Below the pieces are notes generated by a model, which did no database searches, had not been told where the DNA came from, and saw only the letters and a list, made by a program, of their open reading frames with translations. Positions 17,268 through 25,645 of a stretch of DNA of 64,000 nt are shown one piece after another; the first letter of the stretch is position 1; the number at the start of each line of letters is the position of its first letter. Location: NCBI RefSeq assembly GCF_008329535.1, contig NZ_NPKR01000001.1, positions 558,001 to 622,000 on the forward strand. Direction: 5' to 3'. This stretch comes from Mycolicibacterium sp. P1-18. Its GTDB lineage: Bacteria > Actinomycetota > Actinomycetes > Mycobacteriales > Mycobacteriaceae. The position numbers and the translations under genes are program-made.

Positions 17268-18292
17268 ACGACGAACTGATTTCGCTCGTCGACGAGATCG
17301 GCCGCCGGTCCTTCGACGCGCACGTGGGGCCGCGCGGGCTGCCCGAGCCACTGGACGCCGACCTGTGGCGGGTGTTGGAGACCTCCGGGCTGACGAGGCT
17401 GACCAGCGAGCAGGACGCCGATCCGGCCGACGCCGCCGTCGTCCTCGGTGGGCTGGCCCGCTACGCGGCCGCGGTGCCCGTCGCCGAAACCGACGTTCTC
17501 GCAGCGTGGTTGGCCGCCCAAGCGGATCTGCCGGTCCCCGCCGACGGCCCCCTGACGGTGGCGATCGCCGACGTCGACCCCCGCGGCGACCGCATCGCCG
17601 GCACCGCCTTCGACGTCCCGTGGCCGGCCGCCGGACCGGTCGTCCTCGCCGCCCGCAGCGCCCACGCCACCGTCGTAGCGGTGCTCCCGCCGGGTCCCGT
17701 CACCACCTCCCACAACCTCGCCGGCGAACCCCGCGGCGACGTCCCGTTCGACCTGGCGGCGACCGACGTCGTCCGGCTCTCCCCCGACGTGGCGGACGAA
17801 TTGGTGCGACGAGGCGCGTGGGCGCGGTGCGTACAGATCGTCGGCGCCTTCGACTTGGCGGCGCGGCTCACCGTCGGGCACACCGGCGAGCGCGTGCAGT
17901 TCGGCCGCACGCTCGACGCGTTCCAAGCCGTCCAACACTCACTGGCCGCTCTGCACGGCGACGTCGAGAGAGCCCGCGCGGCAACCACATTGGCGACGTA
18001 CGCGGCGGTCGACCACGGCTTCGGCAGCCCGCAGGCCGACTACGCGGTGACCGCAGCGAAGGTCGCGGTCGGTCGCGCCGTCGGACCCGTGACGACGATC
18101 GCCCACCAACTGCACGGCGCCATCGGCGTGACCCTCGAACACCAACTGTGGTTGGCGACGATGCGCGCGCGAAGCTGGGCCGACGAATTCGGCACCACCG
18201 GCTGGTACGCCACCCGGCTCGGTCGGATGGCGCTGGCAGCGCACGACCCGTGGGACGTCGTCGTCGGCCGGGCCTACGAGTCGAGCAGCTGA
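17264..18292 (+). CDS. Acyl-CoA dehydrogenase, subunit 2 of a two-gene enzyme
   Basis: 342 residues from GTG 17264, overlapping subunit 1 by 4 nt. It is clearly of the same fold at the C-terminus: AVQHSLAALHGDVERARAAT and HQLHGAIGVTLEHQLWLATM (about residues 217-305). It is poorly conserved in the N-terminal half and lacks the canonical xEGT-type Glu. In known mycobacterial heteromeric FadE enzymes one subunit is divergent like this and contributes structure or part of the FAD site. Tight coupling argues that the products assemble. Confidence 0.85.
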   Translation: MNDELISLVDEIGRRSFDAHVGPRGLPEPLDADLWRVLETSGLTRLTSEQDADPADAAVVLGGLARYAAAVPVAETDVLAAWLAAQADLPVPADGPLTVAIADVDPRGDRIAGTAFDVPWPAAGPVVLAARSAHATVVAVLPPGPVTTSHNLAGEPRGDVPFDLAATDVVRLSPDVADELVRRGAWARCVQIVGAFDLAARLTVGHTGERVQFGRTLDAFQAVQHSLAALHGDVERARAATTLATYAAVDHGFGSPQADYAVTAAKVAVGRAVGPVTTIAHQLHGAIGVTLEHQLWLATMRARSWADEFGTTGWYATRLGRMALAAHDPWDVVVGRAYESSS

Positions 18293-18360
18293 CCCACCCG
18301 GCTCACCACGGGTCTCGTGACTAGATGCCGCACCGGGGCCGACCGGATCTAAGGTGAGTC

Positions 18361-18858
18361 ATGAAGAAAATGACGCCTACGGCGTGCGTTGCCGCGACGG
18401 CCGCCCTGATTTCCTCGGCGGTAGCGGCGGCCCCGCTCGTCGGCGCCGCTCCGGGCACGGCGAGCTCGGCCATGCCGATGACGAGCCAGTGGCGGGCATG
18501 TGACTTCTCGAAGTTGGCGTCGGTCTCCGCCGTGGGCGACGCGAGGGCCGTCGCCCACGTCCGCACGGACGGCTCCGGCACGTTGGTCGCGACGGTCGAC
18601 GTCGCGACCGCGCTGCCCAACACCCGCTACGACGTCCGGGTGATCCAGACGCCGCGGCCGTCGGCGTTTTGCGGCGCGGGTGCGCCGGGCGTGGTCACCG
18701 GCTCGCTCCAGACCGACGGCGTGGGCGGTGGTTCGACGACGTTCGGCGGCCCGATCGCCGGCAGCGCGACCGGGGCCTGGGTGGTCCTCGAGCGCCCGTC
18801 GGCATACGCGCAGCTCCCGGCCGAGTTCTACACCACGACGTTCGTCGCGTCGGTCTGA
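18361..18858 (+). CDS. Small secreted protein of unknown function
   Basis: 165 residues with a signal peptide (MKKMTPTACVAATAALISSA..., cleavage likely near residue 30). The mature part is rich in Ala, Gly and Thr with two Cys, and no known catalytic motif stands out. The start ATG 18361 follows AAGGTGAG, which could serve as ribosome binding site. TAAGGT could alternatively be a -10 for a nearly leaderless transcript. I do not recognise the family. Export, small size and beta-strand-like alternation suggest an envelope or extracellular protein. Confidence 0.75.
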   Translation: MKKMTPTACVAATAALISSAVAAAPLVGAAPGTASSAMPMTSQWRACDFSKLASVSAVGDARAVAHVRTDGSGTLVATVDVATALPNTRYDVRVIQTPRPSAFCGAGAPGVVTGSLQTDGVGGGSTTFGGPIAGSATGAWVVLERPSAYAQLPAEFYTTTFVASV

Positions 18859-18886
18859 GGATTACCACGTCCGAGGGTGCCCCGGG

Positions 18887-18892
18887 TAACCT
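18887..18892 (+). promoter_or_regulatory. -10 hexamer TAACCT upstream of acyltransferase-fadD12-lipO
   Basis: The hexamer precedes the predicted transcription start by about 7 nt, placing the start inside the KstR operator at 18898-18911. Confidence 0.5.
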
Positions 18893-18897
18893 GAAAC

Positions 18898-18911
18898 TAG
18901 AACACGTTCCA
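18898..18911. promoter_or_regulatory. KstR operator
   Basis: TAGAACACGTTCCA matches the published KstR consensus TNNAACNNGTTNNA at every fixed position. KstR is the TetR-type repressor of sterol catabolism genes in mycobacteria, relieved by a cholesterol-derived CoA ester. The site overlaps the predicted transcription start of the operon beginning at 18931. Confidence 0.82.
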
Positions 18912-18930
18912 CTTTCAGCAGGGAGCACCC

Positions 18931-19752
18931 GTGAACGCGAACGACAATGACCCGGTCGACCTCGAGCCGACCGCCGTCACGAAGTGGGATCCGGGCCTCA
19001 CCGAACGCGTGATGGGTCTCCTGCGGCCGCTCATCAAGGGCTATCACCGGGCCGAGGTGCACGGCCTCGAGGACTTCCCGCAGGGCGGCGCCCTCGTGGT
19101 GGGCAACCACTCCGGTGGGTTGTTCGCGATGGACGTCCCGGTGTTCGCGACCGGCTTCTACGAGAAGTTCGGCTTCGGCCGGCCGGTCTACACGCTCAGC
19201 CACGACATCATCTTCACGGGCCCGACCGGCGACTTCTTCCGCAAGACGGGCTTCATCCCCGCCAACCACGACAACGCCGACGAGGCGCTACGGGCCGGCG
19301 GAGTCGTGATCGTCTTCCCCGGCGGCGACTACGACGTGTACCGGCCGACCCGATCGGAGAACCGGATCGACTTCGGCGGGCGCACCGGCTACGTGCGGGC
19401 GGCCCTGAACGCCGGGGTGCCGATCGTGCCGTCGGTGTCGATCGGCGGCCAGGAGGCGCAACTGTTCCTGACCCGCGGTGAGGGCATGGCCAAGGCGCTG
19501 CGCCTCGACAAGTTGCTGCGCGTGAAGATCCTGCCCCTCTCGTTCGGCTTCCCGTTCGGCCTGTCGGCGGTGCTGCCGCTCAACGTGCCGCTGCCGACCA
19601 AGATCGTCACCCGCGTCCTGCCACCGATCGACGTGGTCGCCGAGTTCGGCGAGAACCCCGACGTCGACGAGGTCGACGCGCACGTCCGTTTCATGATGCA
19701 GCAGGCACTCGACGAGCTGGCCAAGCAGCGACGACTCCCCGTGGTCGGCTGA
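18931..19752 (+). CDS. Lysophospholipid acyltransferase-like protein (Rv1428c-like)
   Basis: 273 residues from GTG 18931 with an AGGGAG ribosome binding site. The acyltransferase block I is GNHSGGLFAMDVP (about residues 50-62), with His and Asp spaced slightly wider than the classic HX4D. Block III is VIVFPGGDYDVYRP (about residues 126-139). This is the LPLAT/DAGAT branch that transfers acyl chains to glycerolipid acceptors at the inner membrane. It heads a KstR-controlled operon with fadD12 and lipO, matching Rv1428c-Rv1427c-Rv1426c, so acyl activation and transfer during sterol growth is a reasonable inference. Confidence 0.85.
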   Translation: MNANDNDPVDLEPTAVTKWDPGLTERVMGLLRPLIKGYHRAEVHGLEDFPQGGALVVGNHSGGLFAMDVPVFATGFYEKFGFGRPVYTLSHDIIFTGPTGDFFRKTGFIPANHDNADEALRAGGVVIVFPGGDYDVYRPTRSENRIDFGGRTGYVRAALNAGVPIVPSVSIGGQEAQLFLTRGEGMAKALRLDKLLRVKILPLSFGFPFGLSAVLPLNVPLPTKIVTRVLPPIDVVAEFGENPDVDEVDAHVRFMMQQALDELAKQRRLPVVG

Positions 19753-19759
19753 CCGGATC

Positions 19760-21394
19760 ATGGCGCTGACAGATCCGCTCACCACCACCATCGGCCTGGT
19801 CTCGACGATGGTGCGCGCGGGTGTCATCGCCCCGCTGCGCCCGGACAAGTATCTGCGCATCGGCGCCGCGATGGCACGCGAGAACATGGGCATCACATCG
19901 GGTTTCGCGAGCGCAGCGCAGCGGTGCCCCGATCGTGCCGGCCTCGTCGACGAGCTGGGCACCCTCACGTGGCGTGACCTCGACCAGCGGGCCGACGCGT
20001 TCGCCGCCGCGCTGCAGGCCCTCCCCGGCGGCGCGCCGCGGACCGTCGGCATCATGGCGCGCAACCACCGCGGCTTCGTGGAGTCGCTGATCGCCGCCAA
20101 CCGCATCGGTGCCGACGTGCTGCTGCTCAACACCGCCTTCGCGGGACCGGCTCTCGCGGAGGTCGTCTCGCGCGAGGGCGTGGACGCGGTGGTCTTCGAC
20201 GAGGAGTTCACCCCCATCGTCGACCAGGCCCTGGCCGAGCGCCCCGAGGCGGTCCGGATCGTGGCGTGGCGGGACGGCACTGACCACGAGCTGTCGGTGG
20301 AGACCATGATCGGCGAGCACTTCGGCCGTCAGCCGAAGCGGGCGAACGCCAAGTCGAAGGTCATCCTGCTCACCTCGGGCACGACGGGAACACCCAAGGG
20401 CGCCAGCCACTCCGGCGGCAGCCCGCAGACCCTCAAGGGCATTTTGGACCGCACGCCGTGGCGCACCGAGGAGGTCACCGTCGTCGTGGCCCCGATGTTT
20501 CATGCGTGGGGCTTCGCGCAACTCGCGTTCTCCGCGATGATGGCCTGCACCATCGTCACCCGGCGCAAGTTCGACCCCGAGGCGACGCTGCGCCTGGTCG
20601 ACCGCCATCAGGCGACTGGATTGTGCGTCGTCCCCGTCATGTTCGACCGCATCATGGCGTTGCCCGAGGACGTGCTCTCGCAGTACAGCGGACGCTCCCT
20701 GCGGTTCGCGTCCGCGTCGGGTTCGCGGATGAACCCCGACGTGGTGATCGCGTTCATGGACCGCTTCGGCGACGTCGTCTACAACAACTACAACGCAACC
20801 GAGGCGGGCATGATCGCCACGGCCACGCCCGCCGACCTGCGCGCCGCGCCGGACACCGCGGGAAAGCCGGCCGAGGGCACCGACATTCGCATCCTCGACG
20901 TCGAGCGACGGGAGGTGCCCACCGGTGAGGTCGGCACCATCTTCGTGCGCAACTCCTCCCAGTTCGACGGCTACACCTCCGGTGCCACCAAGGACTTCGA
21001 GGGCGACTACATGTCCAGCGGCGACGTCGGATACCTCGACGCCGACGGGCGACTGTTCGTCGTCGGCCGCGACGACGAGATGATCGTCTCGGGCGGCGAG
21101 AACGTCTACCCCATCGAGGTGGAGAAGGTGCTGGCAGCCCATCCGGCCGTCGCGGAGGCCTCGGTGCTCGGCGTGGACGACGAGGACTACGGGCAACGAC
21201 TGGCGGCCTTCGTGGTGCTGACCGACGGGTCGGCGACGACCGACGACCTCAAGGCCCACGTGCGCGCCAACCTGGCGAACTTCAAGGTGCCGCGCAGCAT
21301 CACGGTGCTGGAGAGTTTGCCGCGGGGCAGCACGGGAAAGATCGTTCGTCGTGACCTCCACGCGCTTCTCCAGACGGACGACCATGCGACGTAG
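19760..21394 (+). CDS. fadD12: Fatty acyl-CoA ligase FadD12-like
   Basis: 544 residues from ATG 19760, 7 nt after the acyltransferase stop. It is an AMP-forming ligase: P-loop-like LLTSGTTGTPKGA (about residues 202-214), NNYNATEAGMIAT (about 345) and the hinge DGRLFVVGRDDEMIVSGGENVYP (split across residues about 430-452), with the catalytic Lys in GSTGKIVRRDL near the C-terminus. It should convert a fatty or sterol-derived acid to its CoA ester. The symbol rests on family plus conserved gene order. It overlaps lipO by 11 nt. Confidence 0.88.
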   Translation: MALTDPLTTTIGLVSTMVRAGVIAPLRPDKYLRIGAAMARENMGITSGFASAAQRCPDRAGLVDELGTLTWRDLDQRADAFAAALQALPGGAPRTVGIMARNHRGFVESLIAANRIGADVLLLNTAFAGPALAEVVSREGVDAVVFDEEFTPIVDQALAERPEAVRIVAWRDGTDHELSVETMIGEHFGRQPKRANAKSKVILLTSGTTGTPKGASHSGGSPQTLKGILDRTPWRTEEVTVVVAPMFHAWGFAQLAFSAMMACTIVTRRKFDPEATLRLVDRHQATGLCVVPVMFDRIMALPEDVLSQYSGRSLRFASASGSRMNPDVVIAFMDRFGDVVYNNYNATEAGMIATATPADLRAAPDTAGKPAEGTDIRILDVERREVPTGEVGTIFVRNSSQFDGYTSGATKDFEGDYMSSGDVGYLDADGRLFVVGRDDEMIVSGGENVYPIEVEKVLAAHPAVAEASVLGVDDEDYGQRLAAFVVLTDGSATTDDLKAHVRANLANFKVPRSITVLESLPRGSTGKIVRRDLHALLQTDDHAT

Positions 21395-22601
21395 ACACCC
21401 CGTGCTGCGCGCCGCCGTAGAACTGCTCAACGCCGCCAACGCCGTGCAACCGCTCGGCCGCGAGGGCTACGTCACGATCCCAGTGTTCTTCCTGGGCTGG
21501 CCCACCGGCGAGGCGGCCCCGGTGGTGGCCGGTGCGTCGATGGTGGACGCGGCGCGCCGCGGGCTGCGCGGCGACTTCGCCGGCAGGCGGGGACGTCTTG
21601 CGCTGGGGTTGACCGCATTGTCGTGGGCCACACTGGGATTCGTATACTACCGCAACGCGAGGTCGCAGGAGAGCTTCGAGGCTCCGCTGCGGGACACCCT
21701 CGGCGACGACTACGCCGCCATCGCCGCCGAGGAGCGTCGCCGGCGCCGCGGTGGCGTGCTGCGGACGTCCTGGGCGCGGCGGCAGTACGTGAAGAAGAAC
21801 GACGTCATCCGCTACGGTCCGCACCGCGCCAACGTCGCCGACGTCTGGCACCGCGGCGACCTGCCGCGCGACGGCAAGGCCCCCGTCCTGCTCCAGGTGC
21901 CCGGTGGGGCCTGGGCGATCGGCATGCGCCGTCCCCAGGCCTACCCGTTGATGACGCACATGGCCGAACGTGGCTGGATCATCGTCTCGATGGCGTACCG
22001 GGTCAGCCCGCGCAACACGTGGCCGGCCCACATCGTCGACGTGAAGCGGGCACTGGCGTGGATCAAGGAGAACATCGCCGAGCACGGCGGGGATCCCGAC
22101 TTCGTGGCGATCACCGGTGGCTCGGCCGGTGGGCACCTGACGGCGCTCGCCGCGCTGACGCCCAACGAACCGCAGTGGCAACCGGGTTTCGAGGACGCCG
22201 ACACGTCCGTGGCGGCCGCGGTGCCGATCTACGGCCGGTACGACTGGTTCACCAGAGAGGGCAGCGGCAGGCCCGAGTTCATCGCGATCCTGCAGCGCTA
22301 CATCGTCAAGAAGCGGTTCCGCGAGCACCGCTCGGACTACCTCGACGCGTCGCCGATCACGAAGGTGCGCGCCGACGCGCCGCCGTTCTTCGTGTTGCAC
22401 GGCACCGACGACTCGATCATCCCGGTGCAGGAGGGACGCGCATTCGCCGAGGCGCTGGAGCAGGCGTCGGACAATCCGGTGGCCTACGCCGAGATCCCGC
22501 ACGCCCAGCACGCCTTCGACTTCTTCGGCTCACCGCACGGGCACTTCACCGCGACGGCCGTGGCCCACTTCCTGGACTGGGTGAAGGCCAAGCGAGGCTA
22601 G
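21384..22601 (+). CDS. lipO: Alpha/beta hydrolase, LipO-like esterase
   Basis: 405 residues from ATG 21384, overlapping the FadD12 stop. GTG 21351 is in frame and would give 416. It has the oxyanion-hole segment LLQVPGGAWAIG, the nucleophile elbow ITGGSAGGHLTAL (about residues 244-256), the acid in HGTDDSIIP and the His in HAQHAFDFF. This hormone-sensitive-lipase-like group is common in mycobacteria (LipC, LipO). It is close kin of the lipC product at 25634-26857. Probably hydrolyses an ester released in lipid or sterol turnover. No signal peptide, but the first 90 residues are hydrophobic. Confidence 0.85.
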   Translation: MRRRHPVLRAAVELLNAANAVQPLGREGYVTIPVFFLGWPTGEAAPVVAGASMVDAARRGLRGDFAGRRGRLALGLTALSWATLGFVYYRNARSQESFEAPLRDTLGDDYAAIAAEERRRRRGGVLRTSWARRQYVKKNDVIRYGPHRANVADVWHRGDLPRDGKAPVLLQVPGGAWAIGMRRPQAYPLMTHMAERGWIIVSMAYRVSPRNTWPAHIVDVKRALAWIKENIAEHGGDPDFVAITGGSAGGHLTALAALTPNEPQWQPGFEDADTSVAAAVPIYGRYDWFTREGSGRPEFIAILQRYIVKKRFREHRSDYLDASPITKVRADAPPFFVLHGTDDSIIPVQEGRAFAEALEQASDNPVAYAEIPHAQHAFDFFGSPHGHFTATAVAHFLDWVKAKRG

Positions 22602-22602
22602 G

Positions 22603-24015
22603 TCAGGGCAGGACGGTGTGCATCAGCATGACGTTGTAGGCCGACCACAGCGACAGGTTGTAGTACAGCTCCTTGCCCGTCGACCACGGGTGGAGGTAGG
22701 GCGCGTAGATCCCGCCGGGAAACTCCATGTGGCTCACCAACATCGACTCCGGGCTCCACGGGCCCTGCGGGGTCGGCGAGGTCCGCATCACCACGTCGTT
22801 GGCGCCGTTGCAGTACAGCGCGAGGTACTGCTTGAGGTAGGTGTTGTACTGGGCCGACATCTCGCCCACCGGGCCGGGGATCACCGGGGTCGCCGCGGCC
22901 GGGTTGGCGGGCACCCACGCGCCGCTGTCACCGTTCCAGTACTCGTACTTGCTCAGATCGGGGATCAGACCGGGTGCCACGCGCGCCACGTACGCCGAGC
23001 CGCCACGACCGTTGGGCGTGCCGTAGGTGTACACGTACTGGTCGCCAGGCCCGGGCTTGAGGAACGCGCCCATCTGGAAGTTCTCGTTGCCCGCGCCCGG
23101 CGTGCGGATGGTGCCGGGGTAGACGCCCCACGTCTCGCCGTTGTCGGGTGACATCGCGATCGCCGAGTAGTTGGTGGTCCACGCGCCGTTGGCGTCCCAG
23201 CTGCGGATCGACATGAAGTTCAGGTACTGCTTGCCGTCGGCCGCGATGCCCGCGGTGGGGATGATGCCCGTCTCCTGCGGCGCCTGCCCGATGGTGTTGA
23301 CGATCTGCTTCGAAATGCCGGGCCGCCACACCGGCGAGCCCGAATACTTGTTGGCCACCACGCCATTGGGCACGGCGACGGTCTTGGACAGCGAGCGGTC
23401 CTGGCTGCGGAACAGCGCGTTGTACCGCCACTGCTTGCCGGGGATGCCGCAGTAGCCGTTGGTGTCGCCGAACGCCATCAGCACCTGGTTGTTGGCTGCG
23501 TCGCCGTTGTCCCACATGATGCCGAGGTCGGTGCCGGTGATGGCAAACCGCTTGATGGTGTCGTTGGGGCTGTCCGGGCCGGTCACCCACCCCACCAGTG
23601 CGGTGCCGGGGGGTGCCGTGGACACGGGTGCGGGGGCCGCGACCGGGGCGGGGGCCGGGGCCACCGGCTGAGTCGCCGTGCCGCCGGGTCGAGGCGAGGG
23701 CACCACGCCGGCCTGCTGCTGCACGGGCGCAGGGGGCGGGGTCAGCGCCTTCAGCAGCGCCGGCAGCAGACCGAGCTTGGGGAGCGGCGCGGCGTCGTTC
23801 GCACCTGCGGGTTTGTGCCCGATCGGCCGGTTGAACGGCGAGATTCCCGACGGGCTGGGGATCTGGAACGCCTGGCCGGGCAGCGGCTGGGCCTGCGCGG
23901 CGGCCCCCTCGCACGGCTCGGCGCTGGCCGGTGGCGCGACGCCGACGACGGCGCACAATCCGATCACGGCCGCCGTCGCCACCGAGGCGGATGCGGTACG
24001 ACGACGCGGCGACAT
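22603..24015 (-). CDS. Secreted DUF4185 protein, possible endo-D-arabinanase
   Basis: 470 residues from ATG 24015 with a GGAAGG site. A signal peptide (about residues 1-32) is followed by a Pro/Ala-rich linker to about residue 140, then the DUF4185 domain with WDNGDAANNQVLMAFGDTNG, SPDNGETWGV and EFPGGIYAPYLHPW. DUF4185 has been reported as a glycoside hydrolase family (GH183) with endo-D-arabinofuranase activity on mycobacterial arabinan, so a role in arabinogalactan or LAM remodelling is likely if this member is active. It sits alone, its stop one nucleotide from the lipO stop. Confidence 0.82.
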   Translation of the reverse strand: MSPRRRTASASVATAAVIGLCAVVGVAPPASAEPCEGAAAQAQPLPGQAFQIPSPSGISPFNRPIGHKPAGANDAAPLPKLGLLPALLKALTPPPAPVQQQAGVVPSPRPGGTATQPVAPAPAPVAAPAPVSTAPPGTALVGWVTGPDSPNDTIKRFAITGTDLGIMWDNGDAANNQVLMAFGDTNGYCGIPGKQWRYNALFRSQDRSLSKTVAVPNGVVANKYSGSPVWRPGISKQIVNTIGQAPQETGIIPTAGIAADGKQYLNFMSIRSWDANGAWTTNYSAIAMSPDNGETWGVYPGTIRTPGAGNENFQMGAFLKPGPGDQYVYTYGTPNGRGGSAYVARVAPGLIPDLSKYEYWNGDSGAWVPANPAAATPVIPGPVGEMSAQYNTYLKQYLALYCNGANDVVMRTSPTPQGPWSPESMLVSHMEFPGGIYAPYLHPWSTGKELYYNLSLWSAYNVMLMHTVLP

Positions 24016-24148
24016 GGGACACCTTCCACGAAGGACGTCACGGTGACGCCAGCAACTTCTGCTGTGACGATAGTGACCCGTGGGGCGGTTGAGTTCGGTG
24101 AGTCATGGCTTGATACTCATCCGTGACCGTGTCGCAACCTTGCCGCGT

Positions 24149-24205
24149 CGAGTGGCCACCTGTGGCACGGTTTGCGGCGATGGACGTGGCGTAACTGGCC
24201 ACTCG
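24149..24205. repeat. Inverted repeat, copy 2 (GAGTGGCCA family)
   Basis: Ten-bp perfect arms, CGAGTGGCCA (24149-24158) and TGGCCACTCG (24196-24205), flank a 37-nt loop. The sequence ACTGGCCACTCGCGG (24194-24208) is identical to 5357-5371. It lies just beyond the WS/DGAT stop and upstream of the DUF4185 gene, where it could act as terminator. Confidence 0.75.
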
Positions 24206-24213
24206 CGGGTCGG

Positions 24214-25629
24214 CTAGGGCGCCATCGCGCCGGCGACGACCGTCAGCTCCTCGGAAAGCCCAGCCGCGCGGCGGATCTCGACGAAGGCTTCGACCATGGC
24301 GTCGGTCAGCTCGTGGGCGTCGGCGAGCGTGGCGCCGTCGGACAGCACCGAGACGTTGAGCTGGTCGACGTAGCTCCACACCGTGATGTTGAGCCCGCTG
24401 CCGGTGGTCAGCGGGCCTACCGAGTAGATCTCCGTCACCAGGGCACCGCCCACCCGGCCGTGCTCCCGCGGACCAGGCACGTTCGAAATGGGCAAGTTCA
24501 GCACCTTGTTCTGACCGTCCTTGGTGGCCAGCCAGCGGAACATCGCCTCCGCCGGCGCCGGCGGGAAGTACGCCGACCACCGGCTCACCAACTCCGGACC
24601 CATCAGGTCGTGGGTCTCCTTCGCCGACACCGCGGCGGCGTGCACGGCGCGGACCCGCTCCAGCGGATCGGCCAACTCCACCGGCAACGTCATCATCACG
24701 CCCGTGAAGTAGTTGCCCGAGATGCGGTCGCGGGAGAAGTCGAAACTGACTGGGACGGAGGCCAACAGCGGATGGTCGGCATGCCCGTCGTACTTCTCCA
24801 GCAGCCCCCGCAACGCCCCGGCCGAGATCGCGAGCACCATGTCGTTGATGGTGACGCCGAGGTGCTTGCCGGTCTGCTTGACGTCGACCAGCGGCAGCGT
24901 CGCGGTCGCGAACCTACGGGTCGCGTCGACCATGTGGTTCATGAAGGTGGGCGGCGGGATGAACGGCCGGGTGAGCTCCGGACCCAGCTTGCGCGAGCTC
25001 TTGCGGACCCGGCTCAACCCCTGGGCGGTGTACCGCATCGTGGCGGGCAACCGCCCGATCTGGCGCAGGTGATCCCCGAAGGCCGTGCGCACCAACTCCG
25101 CCTTCGTGGGCGCGGGATCCGTTGCGTACGAGTCGCGGTCGTCGGGCGCGGTCTGCAGGTCCATGCCGCGCGCCATCAGGTTGGCCGAGGCCACGCCGTC
25201 GGCGAGGGCATGGTGAATCTTGCCGAGCACGGCGATCCTGCCGTCGGCGAGACCCTCGATGAAGTACATCTCCCACAGCGGCCTGCTGCGATCCAGCGGC
25301 GTGCTGGCGATCCTGCCGACCGCGTCGTCGAGCTCGCGGCGCCCGCCGGGGCTGGCCACCCGGTAGGGCCGGATGTGGTAGTCGAGGTCGACCTCGCAGT
25401 TCTCCCGCCACATCGGATGGTGGAACTTCATCGGGATGTCGACCAACTCGTACCGGAACGGGTCGAGCTTGTGCAGCCGGCCGTGGATGACCTTGCGGAA
25501 GTCCTCGACGCCGAACGTGCGGCCCTTCAGATCCTCGAGTGCGATGACCGCCAGCTTCAGCGTGTGCATGTGCACGGTCGGCGTTTCGCTGTACAGAAGT
25601 ACCGCGTCCCAGCCGCTGAGCCTCTTCAC
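24214..25629 (-). CDS. Wax ester synthase/diacylglycerol acyltransferase (Rv0221-like)
   Basis: 471 residues from GTG 25629, essentially the length of Rv0221. The catalytic HHxxxDG motif is KIHHALADGVASANL (about residues 134-148). PLWEMYFIEGL precedes it, and NDMVLAISAGALRGLL plus NLPISNVPGPRE complete the WS/DGAT signature. It should make triacylglycerol or wax esters from acyl-CoA, at the membrane or lipid droplet. It directly follows lipC, as in M. tuberculosis. The pair of synthase and lipase suggests lipid storage turnover. Confidence 0.92.
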   Translation of the reverse strand: MKRLSGWDAVLLYSETPTVHMHTLKLAVIALEDLKGRTFGVEDFRKVIHGRLHKLDPFRYELVDIPMKFHHPMWRENCEVDLDYHIRPYRVASPGGRRELDDAVGRIASTPLDRSRPLWEMYFIEGLADGRIAVLGKIHHALADGVASANLMARGMDLQTAPDDRDSYATDPAPTKAELVRTAFGDHLRQIGRLPATMRYTAQGLSRVRKSSRKLGPELTRPFIPPPTFMNHMVDATRRFATATLPLVDVKQTGKHLGVTINDMVLAISAGALRGLLEKYDGHADHPLLASVPVSFDFSRDRISGNYFTGVMMTLPVELADPLERVRAVHAAAVSAKETHDLMGPELVSRWSAYFPPAPAEAMFRWLATKDGQNKVLNLPISNVPGPREHGRVGGALVTEIYSVGPLTTGSGLNITVWSYVDQLNVSVLSDGATLADAHELTDAMVEAFVEIRRAAGLSEELTVVAGAMAP

Positions 25630-25645
25630 GCGGTTATATAACCGC
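25630..25645. promoter_or_regulatory. Perfect 16-bp palindrome at the lipC-WS/DGAT junction
   Basis: GCGGTTATATAACCGC is fully self-complementary. It spans the last codons and TAA of lipC and touches the GTG of the WS/DGAT gene. It could be an operator or contain a -10-like AT core. Which, if either, is unknown. Confidence 0.6.
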
